This document shows, piece by piece, positions 17,603-27,022 of a stretch of DNA of 43,644 nt (position 1 is its first letter; each line of letters opens with the position of its first letter). The stretch comes from Thiogranum sp. Its GTDB lineage: Bacteria; Pseudomonadota; Gammaproteobacteria; DSM-19610. The position numbers and the translations under genes were made by a program. Below the pieces are notes generated by a model. The model had not been told where the DNA came from and ran no database searches. It saw only the letters and a program-made list of their open reading frames with translations. The stretch spans positions 1 through 43,644 of the forward strand of contig JAGXGS010000072.1 in the NCBI GenBank assembly GCA_024636585.1, written 5' to 3'.

Positions 17603-17679
17603 TGGTCGGGGTAGAGAGATTCGAACTCCCGACATCCTGCTCCCAAAGCAGGCGCGCTACCAGACTGCGCTATACCCCG
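17603..17679 (-). tRNA. tRNA-Pro (TGG)
   Basis: A 77-nt cloverleaf reads on the minus strand. The acceptor is CGGGGTA/TACCCCG, the D-arm is TAGCGCAGTCTGGTAGCGC, the anticodon loop is TTTGGGA (TGG), the T-loop is GAGTTCGAATCTC, and CCA is encoded. It is the first gene of the cluster, about 22 bases downstream of the predicted transcription start. Confidence 0.95.
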
Positions 17680-17701
17680 TTTTTCCCGGTTCTAAACAGG
17701 A

Positions 17702-17736
17702 CGGGCGATGATACGGCGACACTCTGCCACCGTCAA
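17702..17736 (-). promoter_or_regulatory. Sigma70 promoter of the tRNA-Pro-Arg-His-Lys cluster
   Basis: Minus strand: TTGACG (17736-17731), exactly 17 bases, TATCAT (17713-17708), followed by a GC-rich discriminator CGCCCG. Both hexamers match consensus at 5 of 6 positions. The GC-rich discriminator is typical of stable-RNA promoters under stringent control. Confidence 0.8.
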
Positions 17737-17834
17737 CGGCCGAAGTGGCTGAGTATGGCAGTTTTTATGACCGACTTGTCCACTTCTGTCGCGCATGCGA
17801 AAATCGCCCCCCTTCAATCCGACCAGACGATCTC

Positions 17835-18707
17835 ATGAGCGCCCGTATAATCGACGGCAAAGCCATCGCAAACGCCATCCGTCAGCAGATCAAGGAACAT
17901 ATTGATGGGCGACTGATAGCAGGGAAACGGCGGCCTGGTCTGGCCGTAGTGCTGGTTGGCAAAGATCCAGCATCAGAAATTTACGTCCGCAACAAACGCC
18001 TCGCCTGCGAGCAGGCCGGCCTGCTGTCCCGCTCCTATGACCTGTCAGGAGACACTTCGCAGGCGGCACTGCTGGATCTTATCGATACCCTGAACGCTGA
18101 TCCGGAAATCGACGGCATTCTCGTTCAGCTGCCTTTGCCTGACCAGATCAATGCCGAGACGATTATCGAGCGGATTCGCCCCGATAAAGACGTTGACGGA
18201 TTCCATCCATACAACGTCGGGTGCCTGGCGTTGCGTATCCCGCAGATGCGCCCCTGTACACCGCGCGGCATCATGACGCTTCTAGAATCCATCGGGGAAC
18301 ATTATTACGGCCGCGAAGCTGTCGTCATCGGCGCCTCTAACCACGTCGGCCGTCCGATGGCGCTGGAGCTGCTGCTCGCCGGCGCCACGGTAACCTGCTG
18401 CCACCGTTTCACCCGCGATCTCGAGAGCCATGTGCGCGAGGCAGAAATTCTGATAGTAGCGGCCGGCAAGCCGGGGCTGGTGCCGGGCGAATGGGTGCGT
18501 CCCGGCTCGACGGTCATTGATGTCGGCATCCATCGAACCGAGCACGGACTTATTGGCGATGTAGGATTTGAACGTGCCAGTGAGCGCGCGGCCTGGATCA
18601 CTCCGGTGCCAGGCGGAGTCGGTCCGATGACGGTAGCGACATTGCTGCAAAACACAGTATTCGCGGCCGATGCACTGCACAGCCCGGATGCCCCGGCACA
18701 GGGCTAG
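17835..18707 (+). CDS. folD: Bifunctional methylene-THF dehydrogenase / methenyl-THF cyclohydrolase FolD
   Basis: Interconverts 5,10-methylene-, methenyl- and 10-formyl-tetrahydrofolate, supplying one-carbon units for purines, Met and initiator tRNA. I chose the ATG at 17835 ([12 protein letters not shown]); the frame is open 30 codons further upstream, but that part overlaps the tRNA promoter region and is not FolD-like. The 290 residues include catalytic Tyr50 and Lys54 (YVRNK), the loop VQLPLPDQI, the dinucleotide site [10 protein letters not shown] and the C-terminal [13 protein letters not shown]. It is divergent from the tRNA cluster. The stop overlaps the stop of the convergent GGDEF-EAL gene in the palindrome CTAG (18704-18707). 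Confidence 0.97.
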   Translation: MSARIIDGKAIANAIRQQIKEHIDGRLIAGKRRPGLAVVLVGKDPASEIYVRNKRLACEQAGLLSRSYDLSGDTSQAALLDLIDTLNADPEIDGILVQLPLPDQINAETIIERIRPDKDVDGFHPYNVGCLALRIPQMRPCTPRGIMTLLESIGEHYYGREAVVIGASNHVGRPMALELLLAGATVTCCHRFTRDLESHVREAEILIVAAGKPGLVPGEWVRPGSTVIDVGIHRTEHGLIGDVGFERASERAAWITPVPGGVGPMTVATLLQNTVFAADALHSPDAPAQG

Positions 18708-21184
18708 AACTTCACCAGTTTCAGTCCCGGCTGATCACGCCCGCCAAACAGATCGTCGATAGGACGCGGGGGAGCGATGCAATGGCCCTGCCCGTAATCT
18801 ATGCCCATGTGGGTCAGGCTTTCCAGCACTTCCGGCGTTTCGACAAACTCAGCAATAGTCTGTACGCCAACAACATGACTGATTTCATTAATGGCCTGCA
18901 CCATGGCAGCATTCAATCTGTCATGCGCCATATCACGCACTAAACCACCGTCTATCTTGATATAGTCAACGCGCAGATTTTTGAGATGTCCGAACGCGCT
19001 TAGACCACTACCGAAATCGTCCAGTGCGATTTTGCAACCGAGTTTGCGCAAGCGCTGGACGGAATTGACGATCGCCCGCAGGTTGGAAATGGCGGATGCC
19101 TCGGTTATTTCAAAGCACAAGCGCGATGGCGGCAGCGCCATAGACTCCAGCTGCTCTTCCAGGAAGATGACAAATTCGGGATCCGAGAGCGATGTTCCAC
19201 TCACGTTGATAAGAAAGATCCCGTCGTCAGGGAGACTGTCGCAGCTCGCCACTCTTTGCATCACCGCCTTGACCACCCAGCTGTCAATCTCGGTCATCAG
19301 ATTATAGCGTTCGGCAGCCGGCAGAAACGCCATCGGAAGAACCTCATTGCCTGTTCGATCGCGCATTCTCAACAGCAATTCGTAATGATCGGGACGTCGT
19401 TCCGCACGGCTGCCCAGTGCAATGACTGGCTGGAAAAGCAGGTACAGGCGGTCAGTCTCGATTGCATCGATGATTTCCGAGACCCAGTCCATTTCGCCGC
19501 GTCGTTCCGCAAGTTCTTCGTCGCTCGGCCTGTACAGGTGAACGCGATTCCGTCCGCCGTCCTTGGCCGCATAGCAGGCCAGATCGGCAGCACTCAGCAA
19601 TTCAGAGGCAGAACGCGATTCCGGGCTGATCGATACCACACCGATACTGGCGCCTACTTCGAAACTGCGGTCCTGATACAGGAACCGAAATTCGCGAGCT
19701 GCAGAACGAATGTTCTCGGCAATTCGCACCGCCTGTGCGGTGCTGCAACGAGTCAGCAACACGCCGAATTCGTCGCCGCCAAGACGCGCAAGAATGTCCG
19801 CTTCGCGCACCTGGGACTGGAACAGCTCTGCAAGCTGCCTCAGCAATTCATCGCCTGCCTTGTGGCCGCAGACGTCATTTACCACTTTGAACTGGTCAAG
19901 ATCGATATAACAGAGCGCATGGTTCAAGCCATCGGTTTGTGCGGTCTCGATCAGCTTTCCGAGCTGCGATTCGAATTCACGCCGATTGAACAAGCCGGTG
20001 AGAGGGTCATGTCGCGCCTGGTGTGATAACTGCCGCGCAAGCCGATAAGCCTGACCCACATCATGAAACACCATGACGACCCCTTCAATCTCGCCGTGCT
20101 CATCCAGGATCGGTGCCGCCGTATCGGAAATGGCTACCTTTCGGCCGTCATGGCACACCAGCAGCTTGTGGCCGTTCTGGACGATCTTTTCGCCGCTTTC
20201 CAGACATTGATCGACGGGATTCGACAAACTCTTGCCGCTACTCTCATCGATGAGACGCATCATCTTACCCAGCGGAGTATTGCGGATCCTCTCGAAATCC
20301 AGACCCAGCAATTCTTCTGCAACGGGATTCATATAAGATACGCATCCAGACCGGTCTGTCGTGATCACGGCATCGCCGATCGAATGCAGTGTAACAAGTG
20401 CTTTTTCTTTTTCTTTGTAAAGCTCGTGCTCCGTGTTTCGCGCGTGCTCCAGAGCCTGGCGCAAGGCATCTTTCTGTTCATTGGAGTAATCGAGCGCCTG
20501 ATTGATAAAACGTCCCAGATAACCGAATTCATCCGGCCGTACATCATCAAAACGGGTCTTTTCGTCACCACGCGAAAACGAACAGGCGGTTGCGACCATC
20601 TGCTGGAAAGGACGGGTCAAAACCCGGTCCAGCACCCATTGCAGCGCCACGCCAAACAGCACAAACAGCCCGCCCATTCCGAGCAGCAGTCCCTTGCGTT
20701 CTTGCGCCACCTGCTTTTCTATGGCTACCAGCGACAAGGTGATGCTGACTGGCGTGCGATTGGTTGATTCCACGCCATCATTCAACCAGACACGGCGGGT
20801 ATAAGCGATTTGATCCGGCTGCTTCTCACCGGATAACAGGGTCTGTCCCTCTGTCGCGACCGCAACTGACTGAATTGCACCTGATGAGGCCGAGATGCGA
20901 TAGGCCAACGCGGACAATTCATCGAGCTTTTCAAGCTGACTCCAGGTGGGATCCTGATGCAGTTCAGACATGAAGCGATCAACTACTGCCTGCTGACGCT
21001 GCACGATGTGGTTCTCGCGTCCGTTCAGCATGATGGACACCACCAGCATGCCTATTACGATCAAGCCCCAGAACACGATGCCGGTAACGCGCAACGGTAA
21101 CGTGCCCGTCCAGCGACGGCTATTCTCCGGTGTTGGTGGCATAGCAGGGGAATCCAGGTCTAATTCTTTATTTGGGACAGGCAC
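18704..21184 (-). CDS. Membrane-bound PAS-GGDEF-EAL cyclic-di-GMP regulator
   Basis: Predicted c-di-GMP synthase/phosphodiesterase, 826 residues from a GTG start. Order: membrane helix (about 32-53), periplasmic domain of about 110 residues, second helix (165-187), HAMP-like linker, PAS (about 262-385, VISDTAAP-type core), GGDEF domain (about 390-550), EAL domain (about 565-815). The GGDEF motif (469-473) is intact and the inhibitory RxxD site is present (READ, 460-463). The EAL motif reads ELL (Glu602). The other catalytic residues seem present: NVSG, EITEA, DDFGSG, KIDG, AEFVE and the late Gln in GQG. Both activities are therefore possible. The periplasmic sensor domain is not recognised. 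The start is uncertain: an ATG 14 codons later is an alternative, and neither has a strong ribosome site. Confidence 0.9.
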   Translation of the reverse strand: MPVPNKELDLDSPAMPPTPENSRRWTGTLPLRVTGIVFWGLIVIGMLVVSIMLNGRENHIVQRQQAVVDRFMSELHQDPTWSQLEKLDELSALAYRISASSGAIQSVAVATEGQTLLSGEKQPDQIAYTRRVWLNDGVESTNRTPVSITLSLVAIEKQVAQERKGLLLGMGGLFVLFGVALQWVLDRVLTRPFQQMVATACSFSRGDEKTRFDDVRPDEFGYLGRFINQALDYSNEQKDALRQALEHARNTEHELYKEKEKALVTLHSIGDAVITTDRSGCVSYMNPVAEELLGLDFERIRNTPLGKMMRLIDESSGKSLSNPVDQCLESGEKIVQNGHKLLVCHDGRKVAISDTAAPILDEHGEIEGVVMVFHDVGQAYRLARQLSHQARHDPLTGLFNRREFESQLGKLIETAQTDGLNHALCYIDLDQFKVVNDVCGHKAGDELLRQLAELFQSQVREADILARLGGDEFGVLLTRCSTAQAVRIAENIRSAAREFRFLYQDRSFEVGASIGVVSISPESRSASELLSAADLACYAAKDGGRNRVHLYRPSDEELAERRGEMDWVSEIIDAIETDRLYLLFQPVIALGSRAERRPDHYELLLRMRDRTGNEVLPMAFLPAAERYNLMTEIDSWVVKAVMQRVASCDSLPDDGIFLINVSGTSLSDPEFVIFLEEQLESMALPPSRLCFEITEASAISNLRAIVNSVQRLRKLGCKIALDDFGSGLSAFGHLKNLRVDYIKIDGGLVRDMAHDRLNAAMVQAINEISHVVGVQTIAEFVETPEVLESLTHMGIDYGQGHCIAPPRPIDDLFGGRDQPGLKLVKF

Positions 21185-21246
21185 TCGCTCTGGGCGTCTT
21201 TATCGGCACCCGGCAGCAAATCTTGATACAAGGCTACTGCATTGTC

Positions 21247-22644
21247 TCAGGCCCGGCGCCAGCGAGTGCCTTCGGCCCCGTCCTCGAGTTCTATCCCCAT
21301 GTCGATAAGCAGGGCCCGGATTCTGTCAGCTTCGGCCCAGTTCCTGGCATCGCGGGCAGCGCGTCGCTGAATGAGCAGCGCGTCGATTTCCTGATCGGTG
21401 GGCCCCTGCCCCCCGGCACCTGCCTGGCCGCGAAGATAAGTCTCCGGCTCGGCCTGCAGCAGCCCCAGCCTGCCGCCCAACGCCTCGAGTGTCGCTGCGA
21501 GCCCGCCAGCTGCGGGATCCCCCTGCTCCCGCGCACGATTCAGCGCACGCGTCAGCTCAAAGAGTACCGCCAGTGCTTCCGGCGTGTTGAAATCATCATT
21601 CATCGCATCCTGGAAACGCTGCATGTATGCATCATTATCATGCACGGTGTCTGCACCGGTTTCTTTCGACTCGCGCAGAGCCGTATAGAGTCTTTGCAGT
21701 GCGCTGCGCGCCTGCTTCAGGTTGTCATCGCTGTAATTCAGCGGACTGCCGTAATGACTGGAGAGAATGAAGTAACGAATTTCCTCGGGCTGGTACTGCT
21801 TAAGAATTTCGCGAACCGTAAAGAAGTTACCCAGGGATTTGGACATCTTCTCTTCATTGACTTCAACAAAGCCATTATGGATCCAGTAATTCACGAATGG
21901 CTCGCCGGTCGCGGCTTCGGATTGTGCAATTTCATTTTCATGATGTGGAAACTGCAAATCCAGACCGCCGCCATGAATATCGAAGTGAACACCCAGACAG
22001 TCGGTCGACATGGCCGAACATTCGATATGCCATCCCGGCCGCCCCTCACACCACGCCGATGGCCAGCTGGTTTCACCGGGTCGGGCCGCTTTCCACAACA
22101 CAAAATCCAGCGGATCGCGTTTCGCGTCGTTCACTTCGACCCTGGCGCCGGAGCGCAGGTCCTCGACACGTTTGCCCGACAGACGGCCGTAGTCCGGAAA
22201 CTGACTGACCGAATAAAAAATATCGCCATTACTTCCCTGATAGGCAAAGCCCTTGTCCATCAGACGCTGGATCATTTTCAGAATATTATCGATCGACTCA
22301 GTGGCGCGCGGTTCGAAATCCGGCCGCAAAACGCCCAGCGCATCCGCATCTTCATGCATCGCGGCGATAAACCGCTCAGTCAGTGCATTAATGCTTTCGC
22401 CATTTTCACGGGCTCTGGCGATAATCTTGTCATCGATATCGGTGATATTGCGCACATAGGTGACTTCATAGCCCAGACTGCGCAGGTGGCGGACAATGAT
22501 ATCGAACACCACCAGAACCCGTGCATGTCCGAGGTGACAGAAGTCATACACTGTCATGCCGCACACATACATCCGCACCTTGCCCGGTTCGATCGGTATA
22601 AATTCCTGTTTCTTGCGCGTCAGTGAATTATAGACTTTCAGCAT
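21247..22644 (-). CDS. cysS: Cysteinyl-tRNA synthetase
   Basis: Charges tRNA-Cys; monomeric class I synthetase. The 465 residues include the HIGH-type motif HLGH (37-40) next to the first zinc ligand Cys28 ([10 protein letters not shown]), the insert with [13 protein letters not shown] and [14 protein letters not shown] carrying the other zinc ligands, and the KMSKS motif in [16 protein letters not shown] lies about 10 bases before the ATG. It is divergent from the cyclophilin gene across 131 bp. The GGDEF-EAL gene follows 62 bp downstream on the same strand and could be read from the same message. Confidence 0.98.
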   Translation of the reverse strand: MLKVYNSLTRKKQEFIPIEPGKVRMYVCGMTVYDFCHLGHARVLVVFDIIVRHLRSLGYEVTYVRNITDIDDKIIARARENGESINALTERFIAAMHEDADALGVLRPDFEPRATESIDNILKMIQRLMDKGFAYQGSNGDIFYSVSQFPDYGRLSGKRVEDLRSGARVEVNDAKRDPLDFVLWKAARPGETSWPSAWCEGRPGWHIECSAMSTDCLGVHFDIHGGGLDLQFPHHENEIAQSEAATGEPFVNYWIHNGFVEVNEEKMSKSLGNFFTVREILKQYQPEEIRYFILSSHYGSPLNYSDDNLKQARSALQRLYTALRESKETGADTVHDNDAYMQRFQDAMNDDFNTPEALAVLFELTRALNRAREQGDPAAGGLAATLEALGGRLGLLQAEPETYLRGQAGAGGQGPTDQEIDALLIQRRAARDARNWAEADRIRALLIDMGIELEDGAEGTRWRRA

Positions 22645-22715
22645 TCGGCCGGACTCCAGTATTCAGCATGTCAATCTCCAGCCGCACATCCGGCCATGGC
22701 GGAATATTAACAAAT

Positions 22716-22751
22716 TTGGTCACAAGCGATGAAACCGCTATTATACGCGTT
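22716..22751 (+). promoter_or_regulatory. Sigma70 promoter of the cyclophilin-lpxH unit
   Basis: TTGGTC (22716-22721), exactly 17 bases, TATTAT (22739-22744). The predicted start near 22751 gives a leader of about 25 nt with an AGGGAG ribosome site before the ATG at 22776. Confidence 0.65.
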
Positions 22752-22775
22752 CGCCAAACAGGGAGCCCTGAAAAT

Positions 22776-23372
22776 ATGCATTTCCTCAGACGGATTATTC
22801 CAGGCGTTTTGCTCTGCTTCGCATCGACTTTCGCCGGAGCAGCCGCACCAACAGCAACAGGAGATTCAATCGTGACGACTGTAAGTATGCAGACCAACAA
22901 AGGCACGATCGTGCTGGAACTGGACGCAGAAAAAGCCCCGGTTACCGTGCAAAATTTCGTTGAGTATGCCAAATCCGGATTTTATGACGGCACGATTTTT
23001 CACCGCGTGATTCCTAACTTCATGATCCAGGGCGGCGGTTTCGAGCCTGACATGAGCCAGAAGACGACACGCGAGAATATCAAGAACGAAGCCGACAATG
23101 GCCTGAAAAATGAACTCGGTACCATTGCCATGGCACGGACACCGGACCCGCATTCAGCAAGTTCGCAATTCTTTATCAATGCGAAGGACAATGACTTCCT
23201 CAATCATCGTTCAAAAACGCCGGATGGTTGGGGTTATTGCGTATTTGGAAAAGTTGTAGAAGGGCTGGACGTGGTAAAAGCCATCGAAGCGGTTCCGACA
23301 ACGACCCGAGGCGGTCACCAGGACGTTCCGGCCGAGAACGTGATAATCGAAAAAGTGACAGTCGAGGATTAA
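22776..23372 (+). CDS. Cyclophilin-type peptidyl-prolyl isomerase with signal peptide
   Basis: Catalyses cis-trans isomerisation of prolyl bonds. The chosen ATG (22776) follows an AGGGAG site and a good promoter. It begins [17 protein letters not shown], a Sec signal peptide with likely cleavage near residue 24 (FAGAAA). The cyclophilin domain starts about residue 38 ([12 protein letters not shown]) and carries the active-site strings [30 protein letters not shown] and [14 protein letters not shown]. Total 198 residues; it is predicted periplasmic. In E. coli the cyclophilin at this locus (ppiB, between cysS and lpxH) is cytoplasmic, so position suggests PpiB and the leader suggests PpiA. I give no symbol. 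An internal ATG at 22887 would give a cytoplasmic form but lacks a ribosome site. Confidence 0.93.
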   Translation: MHFLRRIIPGVLLCFASTFAGAAAPTATGDSIVTTVSMQTNKGTIVLELDAEKAPVTVQNFVEYAKSGFYDGTIFHRVIPNFMIQGGGFEPDMSQKTTRENIKNEADNGLKNELGTIAMARTPDPHSASSQFFINAKDNDFLNHRSKTPDGWGYCVFGKVVEGLDVVKAIEAVPTTTRGGHQDVPAENVIIEKVTVED

Positions 23373-23387
23373 TCCTGGAATAGCCGG

Positions 23388-23415
23388 CTGCCCGCTGCGC
23401 TCAGTGCAGGGGCAG
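23388..23415 (+). other. Intercistronic hairpin before lpxH
   Basis: CTGCCC-G-CTGC, loop GCTCAGT, GCAG-GGGCAG forms a 10-bp GC-rich stem with one bulged G. It lies between the cyclophilin stop and the lpxH GTG. No T-run follows, so it is not a standard terminator. It could stabilise the upstream message or affect access to the lpxH start, which has no Shine-Dalgarno sequence of its own. Confidence 0.5.
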
Positions 23416-23434
23416 GCGTCTTCCAGATCCTGCC

Positions 23435-24151
23435 GTGGCAATTCTCTTCATATCCGATCTACATCTGCATCCTTCCCGTCCAGCCAGTATTGAACGATTC
23501 ATTGATTTCCTGGAAACCCATGCGCGCGAAGCGCAGGCCCTGTACATTCTGGGAGACCTGTTCGAATCCTGGATTGGCGATGATGACCCGGAGCCGTCTT
23601 ATACACAGATTCGCACCGGACTCGAACGCTGTGTCAGAGCAGGTACGCCCGTCTACATTATGCATGGCAATCGCGATTTCCTGCTCGGTGCGACCTTTGC
23701 GGCTGAGACCGGATGTACTCTCATAGCGGATCCGACACGGCTTGATCTTTTCGGGACGCCGACCCTGCTGATGCATGGCGATTCCCTTTGTACCGATGAT
23801 GCGGAATATCAGAGCCTGAGGATCAGGCTACGAGATCCGGCGTGGCAGCAGCAGGCACTGGCTCTACCCGTCAGTGATCGACTGGAACTCGCTTCGGAGG
23901 CGCGCGAACTCAGCACTCTGAGCAACCAGAGCAAAGATGCCGCCATCATGGATGTGAACACGGAAGAAGTGCTACGGGTGATGAGACAATACGATGTGAA
24001 TCTGCTGATCCACGGTCATACTCATCGGCAGGCAATTCATACTCTGACCGAACAAGGTTTCTCAGCAACGCGTATCGATCTGGGCGACTGGTTTCAGACC
24101 GCAAGCGTGCTGGTTGTGGACGAGCGCGGCTGGCGAACTGAAACGCTGTAG
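23435..24151 (+). CDS. lpxH: UDP-2,3-diacylglucosamine hydrolase LpxH
   Basis: Peripheral membrane pyrophosphatase of lipid A synthesis; releases UMP from UDP-2,3-diacylglucosamine to give lipid X. The 238 residues from a GTG start align with LpxH: MAILFISDLHLHPSRP. Metal ligands of the calcineurin-like fold are in place: Asp8, His10, Asp41 (ILGDLFESW), Asn79 (HGNRD), His114 (LMHGDS), and His193/His195/His197 in HGHTH. The gene follows the cyclophilin by 62 bp, as in E. coli cysS / ppiB-lpxH. It implies a lipid-A-bearing outer membrane. No clear ribosome site precedes the GTG. Confidence 0.96.
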   Translation: MAILFISDLHLHPSRPASIERFIDFLETHAREAQALYILGDLFESWIGDDDPEPSYTQIRTGLERCVRAGTPVYIMHGNRDFLLGATFAAETGCTLIADPTRLDLFGTPTLLMHGDSLCTDDAEYQSLRIRLRDPAWQQQALALPVSDRLELASEARELSTLSNQSKDAAIMDVNTEEVLRVMRQYDVNLLIHGHTHRQAIHTLTEQGFSATRIDLGDWFQTASVLVVDERGWRTETL

Positions 24152-24172
24152 ATCATCGGCGCAGCGCCTGGC

Positions 24173-24886
24173 CTACGGGGGGCTGAAGCGACGATAATCT
24201 TCTGGCACCTCAAAAAGCGATTCCGGCATCCTGACGCCGCGTTTATACTCCAGCAACTCCCTGCTCAGGGCCCCCGCCCGCCATTCCATCAGGGGAACGC
24301 CGCGCTCGAGATGATAGTCAGTGGCAAATACATTATTTGCAAGATAGCAGGGGGTTTTAAGCCCCTCCGGGGTGTTGCCGAGCATACGCGCCTGCTGCAC
24401 TGCCAGCACCTGCTGAAATTCAGCAAGCGCCTCACGCACGTCTTCAAGCAGACCCGGTACCACGATGGCTGATCGACATGGCATTCCGTTCGCCAGCATT
24501 TCAAGTGTCAGCGCCTGGTGGCCTTCCAGATGCGGTGCATTCCTGTCGAGATTCTCCCGCACTTCTATGGACAGTGACGCAGGTGGCGGCGGCAGTTTCC
24601 CCTCGCCATCAATCTCGAGCACCGTTTTGCTCTCCGGCACCACGTTGTAAATCTGCTTCTCCTTACGATCCAGCAGCACAAAGCCTTCGCCATCGCCGCC
24701 TTCATCCGAACGCATATATTCGGGCGTGACAATGTAGCGGACCTTGAATCGTTCAGTGCCCGGTTCCTGTTCCATATACCAGACGACGGTAGCTTCCACA
24801 TCAGCGCGGGCAGCTACAGGCACAAGCAGAATCGCGAACATCGCAAACACAGGGATCAGCCATGATCCGGTCAAACGTCGTTTCAT
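24173..24886 (-). CDS. Secreted protein of unknown function
   Basis: I do not recognise this gene firmly. It encodes 237 residues with a clear Sec signal peptide (basic MKRR start, hydrophobic core, cleavage likely after VAARA, residue 28). The mature part opens DVEATVVWYMEQEPGTERFKV and contains FVLLDRKEKQIYNVVPESKT, a pattern loosely like beta-rich periplasmic DUF4412 proteins; that likeness is only by eye. Two cysteines (in GMPCRS and TPCYLA) could form a disulfide. The rest looks helical. It is the third gene of a tight operon: its ATG overlaps the DUF455 stop as ATGA (24883-24886). It converges on lpxH. Confidence 0.8.
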   Translation of the reverse strand: MKRRLTGSWLIPVFAMFAILLVPVAARADVEATVVWYMEQEPGTERFKVRYIVTPEYMRSDEGGDGEGFVLLDRKEKQIYNVVPESKTVLEIDGEGKLPPPPASLSIEVRENLDRNAPHLEGHQALTLEMLANGMPCRSAIVVPGLLEDVREALAEFQQVLAVQQARMLGNTPEGLKTPCYLANNVFATDYHLERGVPLMEWRAGALSRELLEYKRGVRMPESLFEVPEDYRRFSPP

Positions 24887-25737
24887 TTCTTTTCTCCCGC
24901 AAGCTTCTCAAGGCTTGCCATTTCACGGTCACTGAATCCGGCCTGTCGCCGCGCCTCATGATGGAAGGGTTCTTTCACCTGACCTTTCATATACTGCTTG
25001 AGCAACTCAATAAAAGTGCTATCCGGCTCCAGGTTGCGCTCACCGCATAAATAGCGATACCAGCGCGTACCGATTTCCACATGCCCTATTTCATCGCGCA
25101 GAATGATCTCCAGCACATCGACTGTTGCAGTATCGCCGACTTCACGCACCTTGCGGATTATTCCCGGCGTCACATCGAGCCCGCGCGCTTCGAGCACGCG
25201 CGGCACCAGGGCCATCCGGACCAGCGGATCATGAGCAGTTTTTACTGCCATTTCCCACAAGCCATCATGCGCATCGAGTGCCCCATAGCAGGAATCCAGC
25301 GCGCCCAGCCGGTCGCAAAGTAACATGAAATGACCGGCTTCCTCGACAGCGACTTTCGCCCAGTCTCTGTAATAAGCGAGGGGCAGCTCTCGAAACCGGT
25401 AGATTGCATCCCAGGCCAGATTGATGGCGTTGAATTCAATGTGCGCCAGCGCGTGCAGCAGAGAAATCCTGCCCCGCAGCGACCCGATCCGACGGCGCGG
25501 TAAATCGCGCGGTGCAACCAGGCGCGGTTGAGCCGGACGACCGGCTTGTCCAGGCGGCAATGGATCGGCCACTGCATGCAGATTCAGCCGATCCGATCGC
25601 ATCGCCGCCACGGCCAGCCGGGTGAGTTCGCATTTGGTGACAGGATGGCAGCATTCGAGGCACTGCAGTGCGACATCGAAAAGATTGTCGCTTCTCAAAG
25701 CGCTCGCGCCTGTCAACATTGTGCTTTTATCCGTCAT
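24883..25737 (-). CDS. DUF455 family protein, ferritin-like diiron fold
   Basis: Member of the DUF455 family, biochemical function not established. The 284 residues hold the iron-ligand spacing of ferritin-like proteins: Glu101 (HIEFNAI), Glu133-x-x-His136 (EEAGHF), Glu183 (VLEARG) and Glu216-x-x-His219 (RDEIGHV). This is the E, ExxH, E, ExxH pattern used by diiron oxidases and hydroxylases such as the tRNA hydroxylase MiaE, so redox chemistry is a reasonable inference. The N-terminus has a cysteine cluster (QCLECCHPVTKC, about residues 25-36). The ATG (25737) overlaps the glycerate kinase stop as TGATG, and its own stop overlaps the next ATG. The three genes are therefore translationally coupled. 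Confidence 0.88.
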   Translation of the reverse strand: MTDKSTMLTGASALRSDNLFDVALQCLECCHPVTKCELTRLAVAAMRSDRLNLHAVADPLPPGQAGRPAQPRLVAPRDLPRRRIGSLRGRISLLHALAHIEFNAINLAWDAIYRFRELPLAYYRDWAKVAVEEAGHFMLLCDRLGALDSCYGALDAHDGLWEMAVKTAHDPLVRMALVPRVLEARGLDVTPGIIRKVREVGDTATVDVLEIILRDEIGHVEIGTRWYRYLCGERNLEPDSTFIELLKQYMKGQVKEPFHHEARRQAGFSDREMASLEKLAGEKK

Positions 25738-26960
25738 CAGGTTTTCCAGCCGATTATGAGATCCCGAACATTGGTACCAGTTGGTCCGATCGAGATCAGA
25801 TCGCCACTCGCCTCGAGGAAACTACCCGAATCAGCATCGCGCAGGCACTCGCCTGCATCCAGGCCATGCAGAGCGCCGCGTGCCACCGTACCGCCATCCA
25901 CCAGCGCTCCGGCGTCTTCACCGGGCCCATCGCGGCCGTCGCTGGCCAGCGCCAGCATCTGCACATCGTCATGGCCAGCTATTCGTACTGCCGCTGCCAG
26001 CGCCAGATGCTGGTTACGTCCTCCGACTCCGCTCTGCTCAGGCAGCCTGACGGTCGTCTCGCCACCCCAGACGTGAACGCCTGGCGCTGCAGTCAGAAGA
26101 TATTCGCCAAGCCTGCGTCCGGCCGCTTCAGCGTCGCCAACAATCTCGGTCACATCTAACTCAACAGGCAGCTGCATTTCCCGCGCACGCCGTGCCACCG
26201 CTTCACAGGCATCAGCCAGTGTGCCGAGTATCCGGTGAGGCGGAACCGGCGCATGCCGTTGCAGCACGTCGCTGTCGTTAGTTTCTGCAAACAGCAACTG
26301 TCTCAGCCACTCGGGGTACTCGACATCAGGAAGTGCAGACGCGGGGGACGGATATAACAGGCCTGACCCTATAACGGCAGGATCATCGCCTGCCACGTCA
26401 GACAGCAACCAGGCTTCTGCAGACACCGGTGGCAGGTAAGCAAGGAGCTTTCCGCCCTTGATCCGCGACATCCTGCGCCGCACGGCATTGATCTCGCCGA
26501 TACTCATGCCACTTGCGAGCAACCAGTGATTAGCCCGCTGCAAGTCGGCAAGTTCGATTCCCGCGGCGGCCACTTCCACCATACTCGACGCGCCACCCGA
26601 GATCAGAAACAGCAGCTGTGCGGAGTGCGGCGTTGCGTCGATCCATCGCAACAGTCGGGCGCCGGCAATGAGGCTTTCTTCCGTGGGTATCGGATGCCCC
26701 CCATACACTGTCTCAAAACGCGTCGACCCCGACGCGCCGTCATAACCTTTGGCCGTTACCAGCAACGCGCGTTCAATACTGTCTCCCAGGACTTCTTCAG
26801 CACCGCCGACCATGGCCGCAGCCGCCTTCCCCAAGGCGGCGATGTGGACGGGCCCATTCGGCCTGAACTGATCGGCAGCCCGCCGGGTCAGGCTTCCGCC
26901 GTGCATGGACTCGATGCCGAACCGCGCCAGCTCCAGCAGCCGTAATCTGCTTTTATTCAC
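25737..26960 (-). CDS. Glycerate 2-kinase (DUF4147-MOFRL family)
   Basis: Predicted to phosphorylate D-glycerate to 2-phosphoglycerate, feeding glyoxylate, tartrate or serine-derived carbon into lower glycolysis. It has 407 residues from a GTG start. The N-terminal DUF4147 domain includes AALGKAAAAMVGGA, HPIPTEESL, LLFLISGGASSMV and the strongly conserved NAVRRRMSRIKGGKLL. The C-terminal MOFRL domain includes WGGETTV, GGRNQHLALA, LASDGRDGPGEDAGA and the end GPTGTNVRDL. It belongs to the GckA/TtuD type, not the unrelated GarK/GlxK type. It is the first gene of a three-gene operon with DUF455 and a secreted protein. AAGG lies rather far (about 13 bases) from the GTG. Confidence 0.92.
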   Translation of the reverse strand: MNKSRLRLLELARFGIESMHGGSLTRRAADQFRPNGPVHIAALGKAAAAMVGGAEEVLGDSIERALLVTAKGYDGASGSTRFETVYGGHPIPTEESLIAGARLLRWIDATPHSAQLLFLISGGASSMVEVAAAGIELADLQRANHWLLASGMSIGEINAVRRRMSRIKGGKLLAYLPPVSAEAWLLSDVAGDDPAVIGSGLLYPSPASALPDVEYPEWLRQLLFAETNDSDVLQRHAPVPPHRILGTLADACEAVARRAREMQLPVELDVTEIVGDAEAAGRRLGEYLLTAAPGVHVWGGETTVRLPEQSGVGGRNQHLALAAAVRIAGHDDVQMLALASDGRDGPGEDAGALVDGGTVARGALHGLDAGECLRDADSGSFLEASGDLISIGPTGTNVRDLIIGWKT

Positions 26961-27022
26961 GACAATTCACAGCCTTAGGACAAATACCCAGACGCGACAA
27001 ACCTGCGATGAAATACCGGGCT

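Noticed and set aside
17745-17834. N-terminal extension of FolD by 30 codons
   Set aside because: The extra part overlaps the region just upstream of the tRNA-Pro promoter, is not FolD-like, and the ATG at 17835 gives the standard 290-residue enzyme.
21172-22626. Long plus-strand open frame opposite cysS (484 codons)
   Set aside because: The cysS frame on the minus strand is unmistakable. The opposite frame shows no family motif and is a by-product of codon bias in GC-rich DNA.
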